A stretch of DNA of 64,000 nt, taken from Paenarthrobacter sp. JL.01a (GTDB lineage Bacteria; Actinomycetota; Actinomycetes; Actinomycetales; Micrococcaceae). The notes beneath the pieces are model-generated. The model saw only the letters and a list, made by a program, of their open reading frames with translations, ran no database searches and had not been told where the DNA came from. The DNA is taken from the NCBI RefSeq assembly GCF_025452095.1, contig NZ_CP104877.1, forward strand, positions 3,162,001-3,226,000. The letters are read 5' to 3'. The stretch's first letter is position 1, and each line of letters starts with the position of its first letter. The position numbers and the translations under genes were made by a program. Shown piece by piece: positions 26,371 through 35,034 of this stretch.

Positions 26371-26470
26371 CCCCAGATTGTCCCTGATTGCAAGCACCGT
26401 TGCCACAGGCACCCAAAGCAAGGAACCCTGCTCCGGACGGAATCACCGGAGCTCCCCCGCCGTTTAATGG

Positions 26471-26499
26471 TTAGGCTGGCTCACACACCGCGATAGCCT
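26471..26499 (+). promoter_or_regulatory. Candidate promoter of the thiolase gene
   Basis: TTAGGC (26471-26476), 17 bp, then TAGCCT (26494-26499). The predicted start near 26506 leaves about 26 nt, including a GGAAGAGAG ribosome-binding site. Confidence 0.4.
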
Positions 26500-26531
26500 T
26501 GCTACACCACTCCCGGACCGGAAGAGAGACC

Positions 26532-27731
26532 ATGAGCAACTCCGCCGACGACAATGACGTTGTCATCCTCGCCGCCTCCCGCACCCCACAGGGTCGGCTG
26601 AACGGGCAACTGGCGGGACTGACCGCCGTCGAACTCGGTGCGCACGCCATTGGCGCCGCACTTGCCGCAAGCGGCGTCAAGGCCGAACAGGTTGATGCCG
26701 TCATCATGGGCCAGGTTCTCCAGGCGGGCGCCGGACAGAACCCCGCCCGCCAGAGTGCGATTGCCGCCGGCGTGGGTTGGAACATCCCGGCCGTGACCAT
26801 CAACAAGGTGTGCTTGTCGGGCCTGACGGCGGTTATTGATGCTGCCCGCCTGATCCGCAGCGGGGACGCCACCGTGGTGGTTGCCGGTGGCCAGGAATCC
26901 ATGACCCGGGCTCCCCACCTTCTCCCCGGCTCACGGCAGGGCTGGACCTACGGTTCCATCCAGGCCTTGGACGTAGCCGCCCACGACGGCCTCACGGATG
27001 CCTTCGACGGTCAGTCCATGGGGCTGTCCACCGAAACCAGGAACGTCACCCTCGGCATAGACCGCAGGGCCCAGGATGAAGTAGCGGCGGCATCGCACCA
27101 GCGCGCCGCTGCCGCGATCGCCGACAGAATCTTCGACGTCGAAATCGCCCCCGTGCAGGTCAAGCAGCGCAAGGGTGATCCGCTGGTCCTCACCACGGAC
27201 GAAGGGGTCCGCCCCAACACCACGGTGGAGACCCTCGCACCGCTGAAAGCAGCGTTTGCCACGGACGGCACCATCACTGCGGGCAATTCCTCTCCCCTGT
27301 CCGACGGCGCCTCCGCACTGGTGCTGACGAGTCGCCGTTTCGCCCGCGACAATGGGTTGACGTACCTGGCCGTGGTGGGAAAGCCGGGCCAGGTTGCCGG
27401 ACCGGACAACTCATTGCACTCCCAACCATCCAACGCGATCGCCCAGGCGTTGAAGCGTGCCGGATGGACTGCCGAGGACCTGGACTTCATCGAGATCAAC
27501 GAAGCCTTCGGCTCCGTTGCGGTGCAGTCGCTCAAGGACCTGAACTATCCGCTGGAGAAGTGCAATATCCACGGCGGTGCCATCGCCCTGGGCCATCCCA
27601 TTGGGGCATCCGGCGCCCGGCTCGCGCTGCACGCCGCCCACGAGCTGAACCGCCGGGGAACGGGCAAGGCCGCGGTTTCCCTGTGTGGCGGTGGCGGCCA
27701 AGGTGAAGCCCTACTGCTGTACCGCGACTGA
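26532..27731 (+). CDS. Acetyl-CoA C-acetyltransferase (thiolase)
   Basis: Predicted thiolase condensing or cleaving acyl-CoA with CoA. The 399-residue product has the N-terminal domain with the nucleophile Cys94 (INKVCLSGLTAV), GGQESMTRAPHLL, the His motif GHPIGASGARLALH, and the C-terminal Cys loop SLCGGGGQGEALLL. The ATG at 26532 follows GGAAGAGAG; longer in-frame starts lack this support. Its stop overlaps the next gene (TGATG), so the two are probably cotranscribed. Biosynthetic and degradative thiolases cannot be told apart here. Confidence 0.93.
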   Translation: MSNSADDNDVVILAASRTPQGRLNGQLAGLTAVELGAHAIGAALAASGVKAEQVDAVIMGQVLQAGAGQNPARQSAIAAGVGWNIPAVTINKVCLSGLTAVIDAARLIRSGDATVVVAGGQESMTRAPHLLPGSRQGWTYGSIQALDVAAHDGLTDAFDGQSMGLSTETRNVTLGIDRRAQDEVAAASHQRAAAAIADRIFDVEIAPVQVKQRKGDPLVLTTDEGVRPNTTVETLAPLKAAFATDGTITAGNSSPLSDGASALVLTSRRFARDNGLTYLAVVGKPGQVAGPDNSLHSQPSNAIAQALKRAGWTAEDLDFIEINEAFGSVAVQSLKDLNYPLEKCNIHGGAIALGHPIGASGARLALHAAHELNRRGTGKAAVSLCGGGGQGEALLLYRD

Positions 27732-28213
27732 TGGCGGGCAATGTGGCTGACGGGGCCGAGCGTTTCCTTGCTGACGCGGCCGCGCGCGGACTGTACGTCG
27801 ACGTCGTCGAGCGTCCGGCTGCGCGCAGCCTCGAGGAGGCGGCAGGCATCCTGGGTATTTCGCCTGCGGACATTGTGAAGTCCTTGGTGGTCAAGCACCG
27901 TGACGGGACGTTCCTGTTCGCCCTGATTCCGGGGGACCGCCAGATCTCCTGGCCCAAACTGCGTGCCCTGGTGGGGGTCAACAAGCTGTCCCTCCCGCCC
28001 GCAGAGGTGGCCCTGGATGCCACCGGCTACGAGCGTGGGACCATCACTCCCCTGGGCAGCACCACGGCCTGGCCTGTATACGCCGATGCCACCATCACCG
28101 GCCGTCGCATCTCCATGGGCGCAGGGGCACACGGGCGCAGCGCCTTCGTCGACGCCGACGCGCTAACCGCAGCCCTGGGAGCCGTGGTGGCGGACATCAG
28201 CGACCCGTCTTAA
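27731..28213 (+). CDS. YbaK/EbsC-type Cys-tRNA(Pro) deacylase family protein
   Basis: The 160-residue product is a YbaK/ProX-like trans-editing deacylase, a family that hydrolyses mischarged prolyl- or cysteinyl-tRNA. Visible motifs are the catalytic-type lysine in ADIVKSLVVK (Lys50), the block WPKLRALVGVNKLSLPPAEV and GYERGTITPLG. It starts with ATG overlapping the thiolase stop by 1 bp, and a shared hairpin terminator with convergent rplL follows. Which tRNA it edits is not visible. Confidence 0.88.
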   Translation: MAGNVADGAERFLADAAARGLYVDVVERPAARSLEEAAGILGISPADIVKSLVVKHRDGTFLFALIPGDRQISWPKLRALVGVNKLSLPPAEVALDATGYERGTITPLGSTTAWPVYADATITGRRISMGAGAHGRSAFVDADALTAALGAVVADISDPS

Positions 28214-28217
28214 CGCA

Positions 28218-28251
28218 GGAAGCCCCGCCCGGCGAACCGGACGGGGCTTCC
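28218..28251. terminator. Bidirectional terminator between ybaK-like gene and rplL
   Basis: A 15-bp stem with one mismatch (GGAAGCCCCGCCCGG against CCGGACGGGGCTTCC) and a CGAA loop lies between convergent stop codons. It can serve both the deacylase gene and the rplJ-rplL unit. Confidence 0.8.
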
Positions 28252-28265
28252 ACAAGCAAAACGAG

Positions 28266-28643
28266 TTACTTGAGGGTAACCGTTGCGCCAGCTTCTTCGA
28301 GCTGAGCCTTGGCCTTCTCGGCAGCTTCCTTGTTGGCGCCTTCGAGAACAGCCTTCGGTGCGCTGTCAACCAGGTCCTTGGCTTCCTTGAGGCCGAGGGA
28401 GGTGATGGCGCGAACTTCCTTGATCACTGCGATCTTCTTGTCGCCAGCAGATTCGAGGATGACGTCGAAGTCGGTCTTCTCTTCAGCAGCTTCAGCGGCA
28501 CCGCCGGCAGCGGGACCAGCAACTGCAACAGCAGCAGCCGTAACTTCGAAGGTCTCTTCGAAGAGCTTGACGAACTCGGAGAGCTCGATGATGGTCAGTT
28601 CCTTGAAAGCTTCAATGAGCTCTTCGTTGCTGAGCTTCGCCAT
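28266..28643 (-). CDS. rplL: 50S ribosomal protein L7/L12
   Basis: L7/L12 forms the flexible stalk that recruits translation GTPases. The 125-residue product has the N-terminal dimerisation domain (residues 1-33), an Ala/Gly-rich hinge ([17 protein letters not shown]) and the C-terminal domain ([38 protein letters not shown]). ATG start; 76 bp downstream of rplJ; followed by a bidirectional terminator. Confidence 0.99.
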   Translation of the reverse strand: MAKLSNEELIEAFKELTIIELSEFVKLFEETFEVTAAAVAVAGPAAGGAAEAAEEKTDFDVILESAGDKKIAVIKEVRAITSLGLKEAKDLVDSAPKAVLEGANKEAAEKAKAQLEEAGATVTLK

Positions 28644-28719
28644 GGTGGCGTCCTTCCATTAGTTGGCGCAGGTCCGGATCGTACCGCTCCGTGCACCAGA
28701 GTTTGTTTGGGGGGAGAAC

Positions 28720-29319
28720 TTAGTTCTCTTCGGTTGCAGCTTCGGCAGCGGCCGGTGCTTCGTCAGCAGCCGGAGCTTCCTCGGTTGCAGCCTCTTCAGC
28801 CGGGGCTTCATCAGCGGCCGGTGCAGGTGCGCCGCCCTCTTCTTCAAGCTTGAGGCGCAGAGCGTCGATGATGCGTGCAGCTGCAGATGCGGGAGCCTTG
28901 AGGACACCAGCAACGCGTGCGAGCTGCAGTTCGCGGGACTCGAGGGCTGCCAGTGCGGCAACTCCTGCTGCGTCCAATGCCTTGCCTTCGAAGACGCCGG
29001 TCTTGATAACCAGCTGCTTGTTGGCCTTGGCAAAGTCCGTCAGGCTCTTGGCAGCAGCAACAGCGTCACCCTTGATGAAGGCGATTGCAGTAGGGCCGGC
29101 GAGCTGATCGTTGAATGCTTCAACTCCAGCTTCCTTGGCTGCAATGGCGCTCAGGGTGTTCTTGACGACCGAGAACTTGGTGTCCTGGCCGAGCGCAACA
29201 CGCAGTTCCTTGAGCTGTGCAACAGTGAGCCCGCGGTATTCGGTCAGGACAGCCGCGTTCGATTCCTTGAAATCGTTGGTGATCTCCGCAACGGCGGAAA
29301 CCTTGCTAGGCGTTGTCAT
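28720..29319 (-). CDS. rplJ: 50S ribosomal protein L10
   Basis: L10 anchors L7/L12 dimers to the stalk base. The 199-residue product has the family N-terminus (VLTEYRGLTVAQLKELRVAL, VVKNTLSAIAAKEAG). It is longer than the usual 165-175 residues because of an Ala/Glu/Pro-rich tail from about residue 170. ATG start. A leader of about 250 nt upstream carries an intrinsic terminator, so attenuation or L10 autoregulation is likely. Confidence 0.98.
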   Translation of the reverse strand: MTTPSKVSAVAEITNDFKESNAAVLTEYRGLTVAQLKELRVALGQDTKFSVVKNTLSAIAAKEAGVEAFNDQLAGPTAIAFIKGDAVAAAKSLTDFAKANKQLVIKTGVFEGKALDAAGVAALAALESRELQLARVAGVLKAPASAAARIIDALRLKLEEEGGAPAPAADEAPAEEAATEEAPAADEAPAAAEAATEEN

Positions 29320-29369
29320 AACCCTCCTTCCGGGGAATAAAGCCGGTCTTCCGGGTCCCCGCTCACGAG

Positions 29370-29408
29370 AGCTAAAACTAAAAACGCCCCGCGCAGATGC
29401 ACGGGGCT
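29370..29408 (-). terminator. Attenuator-like terminator in the rplJ leader
   Basis: On the minus strand a stem of GCCCCG and CGGGGC is followed at once by GTTTTTAGTTTTAG, the clearest T-tract of any hairpin in the window. It lies 51-89 bp upstream of rplJ and downstream of the predicted promoter, so it is placed to control readthrough into rplJ-rplL. Confidence 0.7.
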
Positions 29409-29578
29409 TGGCTCAACACAGACTGATCCGTGGAGACTTGCTTCGTTCACCTGCGCCGGCCGCCCTATGTTCAGGGTCCTTCGTCAAGGAATTCACTTGG
29501 TTCTCAGGGGCGTAGCTGCAGAATTGAGCTGTGCTCGAAAGAGTGGATTCCCATCAACCGACGGTCTTTGGTACTTCA

Positions 29579-29607
29579 AGGTTACGGGAGAGCGTTCAGC
29601 AAACCAA
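29579..29607 (-). promoter_or_regulatory. Candidate rplJ-rplL promoter
   Basis: On the minus strand TTGGTT (29602-29607), 17 bp, TAACCT (29579-29584). The predicted start near 29572 gives a leader of about 250 nt that contains the attenuator-like hairpin. Confidence 0.45.
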
Positions 29608-29618
29608 ATCGAGGCTGC

Positions 29619-30770
29619 CTACTCAGAGACCGTTGGCCCTTTGTCCCGCCCCGGAAGCTCCTTTTGCCACAGTCCGGTGACGCCCGCCGTCGTAAATCCC
29701 AACTGCTTGTTCACTGTCAGCAGGTAGCGGTTTTCCGGCGCATTCCAGGTGTAGATCACCCGGGCGTCGGGGAACTGCTCGCTGAGCCTTTCCATGTTGG
29801 CCACCTTGATGAGCAAGCCCAGCTTGTTTCCACGATGCTCCTGGAGCACCAGGGTGTCGTCCTGGAACACGACATCCTGGCGGTGGGCGAGGACACTGAT
29901 GGTGGTCAGGCCCACCAGCTTGCCGCTCTCAACATGCTCGACGGCGGTGACTACCGTGCGTCGTCCCTGCGCCAGGGCGGCGTCTTCGGTTTCCCTGAGA
30001 ACCGCGGTGTCGAAAACCATGCCGCTTGCTTCAACATCGGGAGCGTCTTCCTCGGCGTCGTCGGGGACAACTTCGCCGGCTGCGTTTTCCAACGCGGCAA
30101 CGGCTTCCAGCCAAGGTTCCGGGCAGCGATCGGTCCAGTGGTGAAGGACGTACCGTCCGCCGTTGGCTTCCTCCGCCTCGAGCTGGAGGTCTGCCACCAG
30201 CTGGGAATCCAGCGGCAGGATGCAGGAACTGAACTGTTCAATGTGCTGGAGGGTGTAGCCGGCCTTCTTGGCGAAATCTGTCTCACGGCTGCTGACGGGA
30301 ACAAAACCTGCCCCGTTGCCAGGGATCATTTGATCCTCGGGTACCTCCGTCAGTGACGTCGCAGGATGGTTTGTATCCACCAGGACCATGGTGCGGCCCT
30401 CCGCTCGGGCCAGCTGCTCGGCAGCCTCCAGCAGTTGCCTTCCGACTCCCTGTCCTTGGAACTCAGGCAAAATGTCCAGTGTGAACTCGGCCAGGTCCAT
30501 GTTGTCGGCCAGGGGCAGGGCAATGTCCACAACTCCCACGATGACGCCATCGACTTTGGCTACCAGGATGATTTGGCGTTCATAGGGATCCGAGAATTCC
30601 AGCAGCTTTTCCAAGGGGGTGTAGGCGAGGTCATCGCTCCCCCAGGTTTCCATGCGCACCCGGCGCCCGACTTCCACGGCGTCCAGGAAATCGGCAGCCT
30701 CCGGACTTTCCAGGGAGTCAGGAACCCACAGCTGAGCGACCTGAACGGTACCCGCCTCTTCTACAGTCAT
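29619..30770 (-). CDS. Tandem-domain GNAT acetyltransferase (second of a pair)
   Basis: A cytosolic protein of about 383 residues with two GNAT folds. The first has a strong acetyl-CoA loop (LDILPEFQGQGVGRQLLEAA, ending near residue 120). The second has the form LQEHRGNKLGLLIKVANMER, ending QLGFTTAGVTGLWQKEL. It is a clear paralogue of the upstream gene in architecture and in the C-terminal block (TWNAPENRYLL here, TWNAVENQHML there). I use the ATG at 30768-30770, which overlaps the upstream stop as ATGA; an ATG 18 bp earlier is also possible. Substrate unknown. It lies between rplA and rplJ. Confidence 0.85.
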   Translation of the reverse strand: MTVEEAGTVQVAQLWVPDSLESPEAADFLDAVEVGRRVRMETWGSDDLAYTPLEKLLEFSDPYERQIILVAKVDGVIVGVVDIALPLADNMDLAEFTLDILPEFQGQGVGRQLLEAAEQLARAEGRTMVLVDTNHPATSLTEVPEDQMIPGNGAGFVPVSSRETDFAKKAGYTLQHIEQFSSCILPLDSQLVADLQLEAEEANGGRYVLHHWTDRCPEPWLEAVAALENAAGEVVPDDAEEDAPDVEASGMVFDTAVLRETEDAALAQGRRTVVTAVEHVESGKLVGLTTISVLAHRQDVVFQDDTLVLQEHRGNKLGLLIKVANMERLSEQFPDARVIYTWNAPENRYLLTVNKQLGFTTAGVTGLWQKELPGRDKGPTVSE

Positions 30771-31876
30771 CCCAGCCGTTTCTGCCATTCGCCTTCAAAG
30801 CCGGACGGCTTGAATCCAAGGGCGATATTTATGGCCAGCATATGCTGGTTTTCGACGGCGTTCCATGTCATCACCGACGTGGCGTCCGGCCAGAGTTCTT
30901 TCGCCCGGCGCAAATTGTCCACTTTCACGAGCATCCCCAAGCGGTGTCCACGGTGGCCCGGCGCCACCAGGGTGTCTTCCTGGTAGATCACTGCCGGCGC
31001 CTCTGCCCGGTGGGTCAGGACCGTATAGGCAGCAAGCTCGCCAGTGTCATCCCCGCGGGCAACGCACACCGCTGTGTCCACGCCGCTTGCACGCCACGTG
31101 GCTTCCTCCTTGCGGACGCGTGCGGCGTCCCATTCCTCGCCTTCCCACCCCAAACCCGCAATGGGAACCTCGGTGCTCATGAGGCTTTTGAGGCGGGCGA
31201 AGGCCTCCACCAGATGGTCCGGACAGTCATTCCGCCAGCCGAGGACGCTGTAGCCCTCCGAGCTCTCCAGTGCGTCCTCCCCGAGCTCCCGGAGCAGTGC
31301 ATCGGGAACCGGGAACGCCAACGTGCTGTTCGTTTCCACCTGCTCCAGCGAATAGCCATGGTGAAGCGCGAAGTTGGTCGACGCAGCCGCCAACGGCACG
31401 CCTCCCGAACCGGACTTTGCCTGCAACAACTCAACACCGGCCTCGAGGGGAGCAATCGGCTCGCCACAATAGGCGTCGAAGGAAACCCTCCCCCGCTCAA
31501 CCGCCATCTCCTCCACAACGGCCAGGATCCGCGAACCGAAGCCGCGCCGCCGGAACCCGGCGTCGACCAGCACGTCCACACCCGCCGTCGTCGTATTTTC
31601 GCTCAGGGGCAGCGTCAGCGTGCCGCCGCCAATTACGGCACCGTCCAGCCGGGCAAGGAACACCTGGCGCTCTTCGTACTCGTTGCCTTGCCAGAACTGG
31701 ACGGCCTCAGCGGGCGTTGCGCAGCGGTCGAGGTTGCCCCACAGTTCAAATGCATGGGCTTCCTGCAGCTGATGGAAGGCCTGAAAGTCGGCGGCATCGG
31801 CCGCGTCAGGAATTGCGGGGACGCGGATCCGCTCGACGCTCAACCCGGCTGCCACGGAAGTGTTCGACGACGTCAC
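30767..31876 (-). CDS. Tandem-domain GNAT acetyltransferase (first of a pair)
   Basis: A 369-residue protein with two GNAT domains: GFRRRGFGSRILAVVEEMAV in the N-terminal half and APGHRGHRLGMLVKVDNLRR in the C-terminal half, ending LGFKPSGFEGEWQKRLG. I place the start at the GTG at 31874-31876 because a TAGGCT box (31884-31889) sits exactly 7 nt before it, the pattern of a leaderless actinobacterial gene, and because longer frames run into the rplA terminator. It is followed by its paralogue with an ATGA overlap. The acceptor substrate cannot be inferred. Confidence 0.85.
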   Translation of the reverse strand: MTSSNTSVAAGLSVERIRVPAIPDAADAADFQAFHQLQEAHAFELWGNLDRCATPAEAVQFWQGNEYEERQVFLARLDGAVIGGGTLTLPLSENTTTAGVDVLVDAGFRRRGFGSRILAVVEEMAVERGRVSFDAYCGEPIAPLEAGVELLQAKSGSGGVPLAAASTNFALHHGYSLEQVETNSTLAFPVPDALLRELGEDALESSEGYSVLGWRNDCPDHLVEAFARLKSLMSTEVPIAGLGWEGEEWDAARVRKEEATWRASGVDTAVCVARGDDTGELAAYTVLTHRAEAPAVIYQEDTLVAPGHRGHRLGMLVKVDNLRRAKELWPDATSVMTWNAVENQHMLAINIALGFKPSGFEGEWQKRLG

Positions 31877-31883
31877 GCACCAC

Positions 31884-31889
31884 AGCCTA
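31884..31889 (-). promoter_or_regulatory. Leaderless-type -10 box of the GNAT pair
   Basis: TAGGCT on the minus strand, 7 nt before the GTG start at 31876, so transcription would begin at or next to the start codon. Confidence 0.5.
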
Positions 31890-31924
31890 CGGCCCGTCCC
31901 GGCCTCCGAACAGCCCGGCAACGC

Positions 31925-31959
31925 AAAAGGACCGCCCGGCAAAGCCGGACGGTCCTTTT
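31925..31959 (-). terminator. Terminator of rplK-rplA
   Basis: A 16-bp stem with one mismatch (AAAAGGACCGTCCGGC against GCCGGGCGGTCCTTTT, minus strand) and a 3-nt loop, starting 21 bp beyond the rplA stop. The distal arm ends in TTTT. It separates the ribosomal unit from the GNAT pair. Confidence 0.85.
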
Positions 31960-31980
31960 CAGAGCAAGAGCTCCCGAAGC

Positions 31981-32688
31981 TTACGCGTCGGTGAGAACCT
32001 TGGTGACGTTCGGGTCAACGGTGATGCCCGGGCCGAACGTGGTGGCGACAGTAGCCTTCTGGATGTAGCGGCCCTTGGAAGCGGACGGCTTCAAACGAAG
32101 CACCTCTTCCAGTGCTGCTGCGTAGTTCTCAGCCAGCTTGGCGGCGTCGAAGGACACCTTGCCGATGATGAAGTGAAGGTTGGAGTGCTTGTCGACGCGG
32201 AAGTCGATCTTGCCACCCTTGATGTCGTTGACGGCCTTGGTGACATCCGGGGTAACCGTGCCGGTCTTCGGGTTCGGCATGAGGTTACGCGGGCCGAGGA
32301 CCTTACCGAGGCGGCCAACCTTGCCCATGAGGTCAGGGGTGGCAACGGCTGCGTCGAAGTCGGTCCAGCCGCCTGCGATCTTTTCGATCAGGTCATCGGA
32401 ACCAACGAAGTCGGCGCCGGCTGCGATTGCTGCCTCAGCCTTGTCACCGGTTGCGAAAACCAGAACACGGGCGGTCTTGCCGGTGCCGTGGGGGAGGTTG
32501 ACCGTGCCGCGGACCATCTGGTCAGCCTTGCGGGGGTCAACGCCGAGGCGGAAAGCGACCTCAACCGTTGCGTCAAACTTGGACGGGTTGGTGTCCTTCG
32601 CGAGGTTGATGGCCTCGAACGGGGCGTAGACCTTGTCTGCCTCGATCTTGGCTACGGCTGCCTCATATGCTTTGCTGCGCTTTGCCAT
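31981..32688 (-). CDS. rplA: 50S ribosomal protein L1
   Basis: L1 forms the mobile stalk that helps eject E-site tRNA and in many bacteria represses rplK-rplA translation. The 235-residue product starts [20 protein letters not shown] and has the core [20 protein letters not shown], the hinge block [20 protein letters not shown] and a C-terminus typical of L1. The ATG is at 32686-32688; the frame extends upstream without support. It follows rplK after a 147-bp gap and ends at a strong terminator. Confidence 0.98.
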   Translation of the reverse strand: MAKRSKAYEAAVAKIEADKVYAPFEAINLAKDTNPSKFDATVEVAFRLGVDPRKADQMVRGTVNLPHGTGKTARVLVFATGDKAEAAIAAGADFVGSDDLIEKIAGGWTDFDAAVATPDLMGKVGRLGKVLGPRNLMPNPKTGTVTPDVTKAVNDIKGGKIDFRVDKHSNLHFIIGKVSFDAAKLAENYAAALEEVLRLKPSASKGRYIQKATVATTFGPGITVDPNVTKVLTDA

Positions 32689-32835
32689 GCTGCTTGTTTC
32701 TCCTTGTGCAGTTGTGGTCTGCGGACCGCGCTGGGCCCTGCCACAGTCGTGGATCCGGCAAGGATCCTGCGACATATCAATGTTTCAGATGCCGGTTGCC
32801 CGGCGGGTGAAGGCCGCAATCGGCCCTCGACGGTT

Positions 32836-33267
32836 CTAGCCTTCGACCGTGATGCCCATGGAGCGGGCGGTGCCGGCGATGATCAGGGCAGCAGCCTTGA
32901 TGTCGTTGGCGTTCAGGTCTTCCATCTTGGTGGAAGCAATTTCCTCAACCTGTGCCTGGGTCAGCTTGGCAACCTTGACGGTGTGCGGGGTAGCCGAACC
33001 CTTGGCAACGCCTGCAGCCTTCTTGATGAGCTCTGCAGCCGGCGGGGTCTTGGTGATGAAGGTGAAGGAACGGTCCTCGTAGACCGTGATTTCGACCGGG
33101 ATAACGTTTCCGCGCTGGGATTCCGTTGCAGCGTTGTACGCCTTGCAGAATTCCATGATGTTGACACCGTGCTGGCCAAGCGCAGGACCGATCGGCGGAG
33201 CCGGGTTAGCGGCACCTGCCTGGATCTGCAGCTTGATGAGGCCGGTGACCTTCTTCTTGGGAGCCAA
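32836..33267 (-). CDS. rplK: 50S ribosomal protein L11
   Basis: L11 binds the GTPase-associated region of 23S rRNA and is needed for RelA-type stringent sensing and thiopeptide action. The 143-residue product is full length: [40 protein letters not shown] and the proline-rich linker [17 protein letters not shown]. The start is TTG (33265-33267), fixed by the family N-terminus, with GAAGGA upstream. It lies 129 bp downstream of nusG; that gap holds a 7-bp GC hairpin (33324-33344). Confidence 0.98.
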
Positions 33268-33396
33268 TGTAGGGTCCTTCTCTCAATAGCTTCCTGGGGC
33301 ACAGGAGCGCGTCCCAGGTTGGTGGCCGCCATGGCGAGGCGGCCGGCCGCTTCCGTACCGCTAAGCAGGCGGCAGGGAGCGAAATCTTGGAATCAA

Positions 33397-34230
33397 CTAG
33401 ATCTTGGTGACCTGGTTGAAGGCGAGCGTCACAGGGGTTTCGCGCTCGAAGATCGAGACCAGGACCACCAGGGTCTGGGACTCGGGCTTGATCTCGGAGA
33501 TCGTTGCCGGCAGGGTCTCGAACGGACCTTCCTTGACGATGACCGACTCGCCGACCTCGAAGTCGACGGCCACGGGAGCCTGGTTCTGCTTGTTGACCGG
33601 CTTGCCCTGCTCAGCCTGCTCTTCTTCGAAGACCGGGGCGAGCATGGAGAAGACCTCGTCAAGGCGCAGCGGAACCGGGTTGTGGGCGTTGCCCACGAAG
33701 CCGGTAACACCGGGGGTGTGACGGACGGCGCCCCAGGAGGCGTCGGTCAGGTCCATGCGGACCAGCACGTAACCGGGAATGCGAACGCGGTTGATGACCT
33801 TGCGCTGCGCGTTCTTGATCTCGACGACCTCTTCCATCGGCACCTGGATTTCGAAGATGTAATCTTCCATGTCCAGGGTCTGGATGCGGGTCTCAAGGTT
33901 GGCCTTGACGCGGTTTTCGTAACCGGCGTAGGAGTGGATGACGTACCAGTCACCTTCCTGGCGGCGCAGCTTGGCCTTGAATTCCTCGGCAGGATCAGCC
34001 GGCGCTGCAGCAGCAGCGGCGGCGAGCTGATCGCCGTCGGACTCTTCATCAGACTCTTCGTCCACGTCGGCCTCGAAGTCCTCTTCGGATTCCTCGGCGT
34101 CGACGTCGGCAGATTCGGGCGCAGCGGAATCAACCTCGGACTCTTCCGCGACAATTGCCGTGGCGTCGGCTGAGTCCTCGGCGGTTCCGCCCAGCTCAGT
34201 CTCGTTTACCTCGAGCTCCTGCTCAGACAC
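33397..34230 (-). CDS. nusG: Transcription termination/antitermination protein NusG
   Basis: NusG binds the beta' clamp helices and couples RNA polymerase to the ribosome through S10. The 277-residue product has an acidic Glu/Asp/Ala extension of about 90 residues, an NGN domain starting near [20 protein letters not shown] (residue 95) and a C-terminal KOW domain ([20 protein letters not shown]). I choose the GTG at 34228-34230 because GGAG lies 5 nt upstream; an ATG at 34260 would add 10 residues. The gene order tRNA-Trp, secE, nusG, rplK is the classical one. Confidence 0.97.
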   Translation of the reverse strand: MSEQELEVNETELGGTAEDSADATAIVAEESEVDSAAPESADVDAEESEEDFEADVDEESDEESDGDQLAAAAAAAPADPAEEFKAKLRRQEGDWYVIHSYAGYENRVKANLETRIQTLDMEDYIFEIQVPMEEVVEIKNAQRKVINRVRIPGYVLVRMDLTDASWGAVRHTPGVTGFVGNAHNPVPLRLDEVFSMLAPVFEEEQAEQGKPVNKQNQAPVAVDFEVGESVIVKEGPFETLPATISEIKPESQTLVVLVSIFERETPVTLAFNQVTKI

Positions 34231-34344
34231 TTGGTCTCCTGCTTCCTCATTGCCTAACATGCCTATTTAAATGGCTCAATTCCGCAAACCCCGCAAAATT
34301 CCCGGTGTACCAAGGAATTTCACACAGTTTGCGGACAGATCCGC

Positions 34345-34626
34345 TTAGCGGTCCGTGGCGCCTGACCCACCGAAGACCCAGCTGACTCCCGTGCCGAAGG
34401 CGAGGTCCAACAGGGTGACAATGACCATCATGATGACCACGAACACCAGCACCACGAGCGTGTAATTGATCAGTTCCTTGCGGGTGGGTGCAACGACCTT
34501 CTTCAGTTCGCCAATGATCTGGCGTACGAAGAGTGCAATACGGGCGAAGAAGCCGCGTTCGGCTTTCTTGGCGGGACGGCCCTTCGAGCTGCTGGCAGCT
34601 GTTTCGGTCACCTGGTCCTCACTCAC
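34345..34626 (-). CDS. secE: Preprotein translocase subunit SecE
   Basis: SecE clamps the two halves of SecY in the membrane. The 93-residue product has a polar N-terminus, the conserved amphipathic region (FVRQIIGELKKVVAPTRKEL) and a single transmembrane helix at residues about 53-78. This is the short one-helix form usual in Gram-positive bacteria. I use the GTG at 34624-34626; a GTG five codons on is possible. It lies between tRNA-Trp and nusG. Confidence 0.96.
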   Translation of the reverse strand: MSEDQVTETAASSSKGRPAKKAERGFFARIALFVRQIIGELKKVVAPTRKELINYTLVVLVFVVIMMVIVTLLDLAFGTGVSWVFGGSGATDR

Positions 34627-34706
34627 CTTGCAAAGTCGTTGACCCGACTCTGATCAGAGCCATGGTTGCTGCGCGTGTTCCGGCGTTTCCGCCGGAACAG
34701 CTTGCG

Positions 34707-34779
34707 CAGGGCAGACAGGACTCGAACCTGCAACCTGCGGTTTTGGAGACCGCTGCGCTACCAATTGCGCCACTACCCT
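34707..34779 (-). tRNA. tRNA-Trp (anticodon CCA)
   Basis: A 73-nt cloverleaf on the minus strand. The acceptor stem AGGGTAG pairs with CTGCCCT with one G-U pair, the anticodon loop CTCCAAA contains CCA, and the T arm contains GGTTCGAGTCC. The discriminator base is G; CCA is not encoded (CGC follows). It sits directly upstream of secE, the usual place for tRNA-Trp, and has its own promoter candidate at 34843-34872. Confidence 0.97.
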
Positions 34780-34842
34780 ATGGATCGAATCCATGTTTCA
34801 GGCCGCACTTCAGCCTGTGATGCTTTTCAACACCGGTGAACC

Positions 34843-34872
34843 AGTCTACGCAAGAATTTCGCGATAGTCGAA
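34843..34872 (-). promoter_or_regulatory. Candidate promoter of tRNA-Trp-secE-nusG
   Basis: TTCGAC (34867-34872), 18 bp, TAGACT (34843-34848) on the minus strand. The start would fall near 34836, about 57 nt upstream of the mature tRNA. Confidence 0.6.
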
Positions 34873-35034
34873 CCGGCTCGATTCCGGGGCTCCCAGCCCG
34901 CTTTTACGCCTGTGACCAGCACCATCAGTCACAAAGCAGGGCGGTCACGCGGGAGCTCCGCAGAACAGCATAAGGTAGTTTACGTCGAATCCCATCATCC
35001 AGCCCACGAGCTGCCTGCGAAGAACGGTACATAG

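Larger units (their letters stand above)
26124..26531. other. Divergent intergenic region, rpoB / thiolase
   Basis: A 408-bp gap. It holds a good promoter-like pair for rpoB (26342-26370), an rpoB leader of about 212 nt with two copies of an 11-bp repeat (CCGCTATATGA at 26211-26221 and 26297-26307), and a promoter-like pair for the thiolase gene (26471-26499). No coding sequence was recognised. Confidence 0.65.

Noticed and set aside
31877..31942. Longer start for the first GNAT gene
   Set aside because: It would begin inside the rplA terminator hairpin, and the leaderless box at 31884-31889 points to the GTG at 31876.
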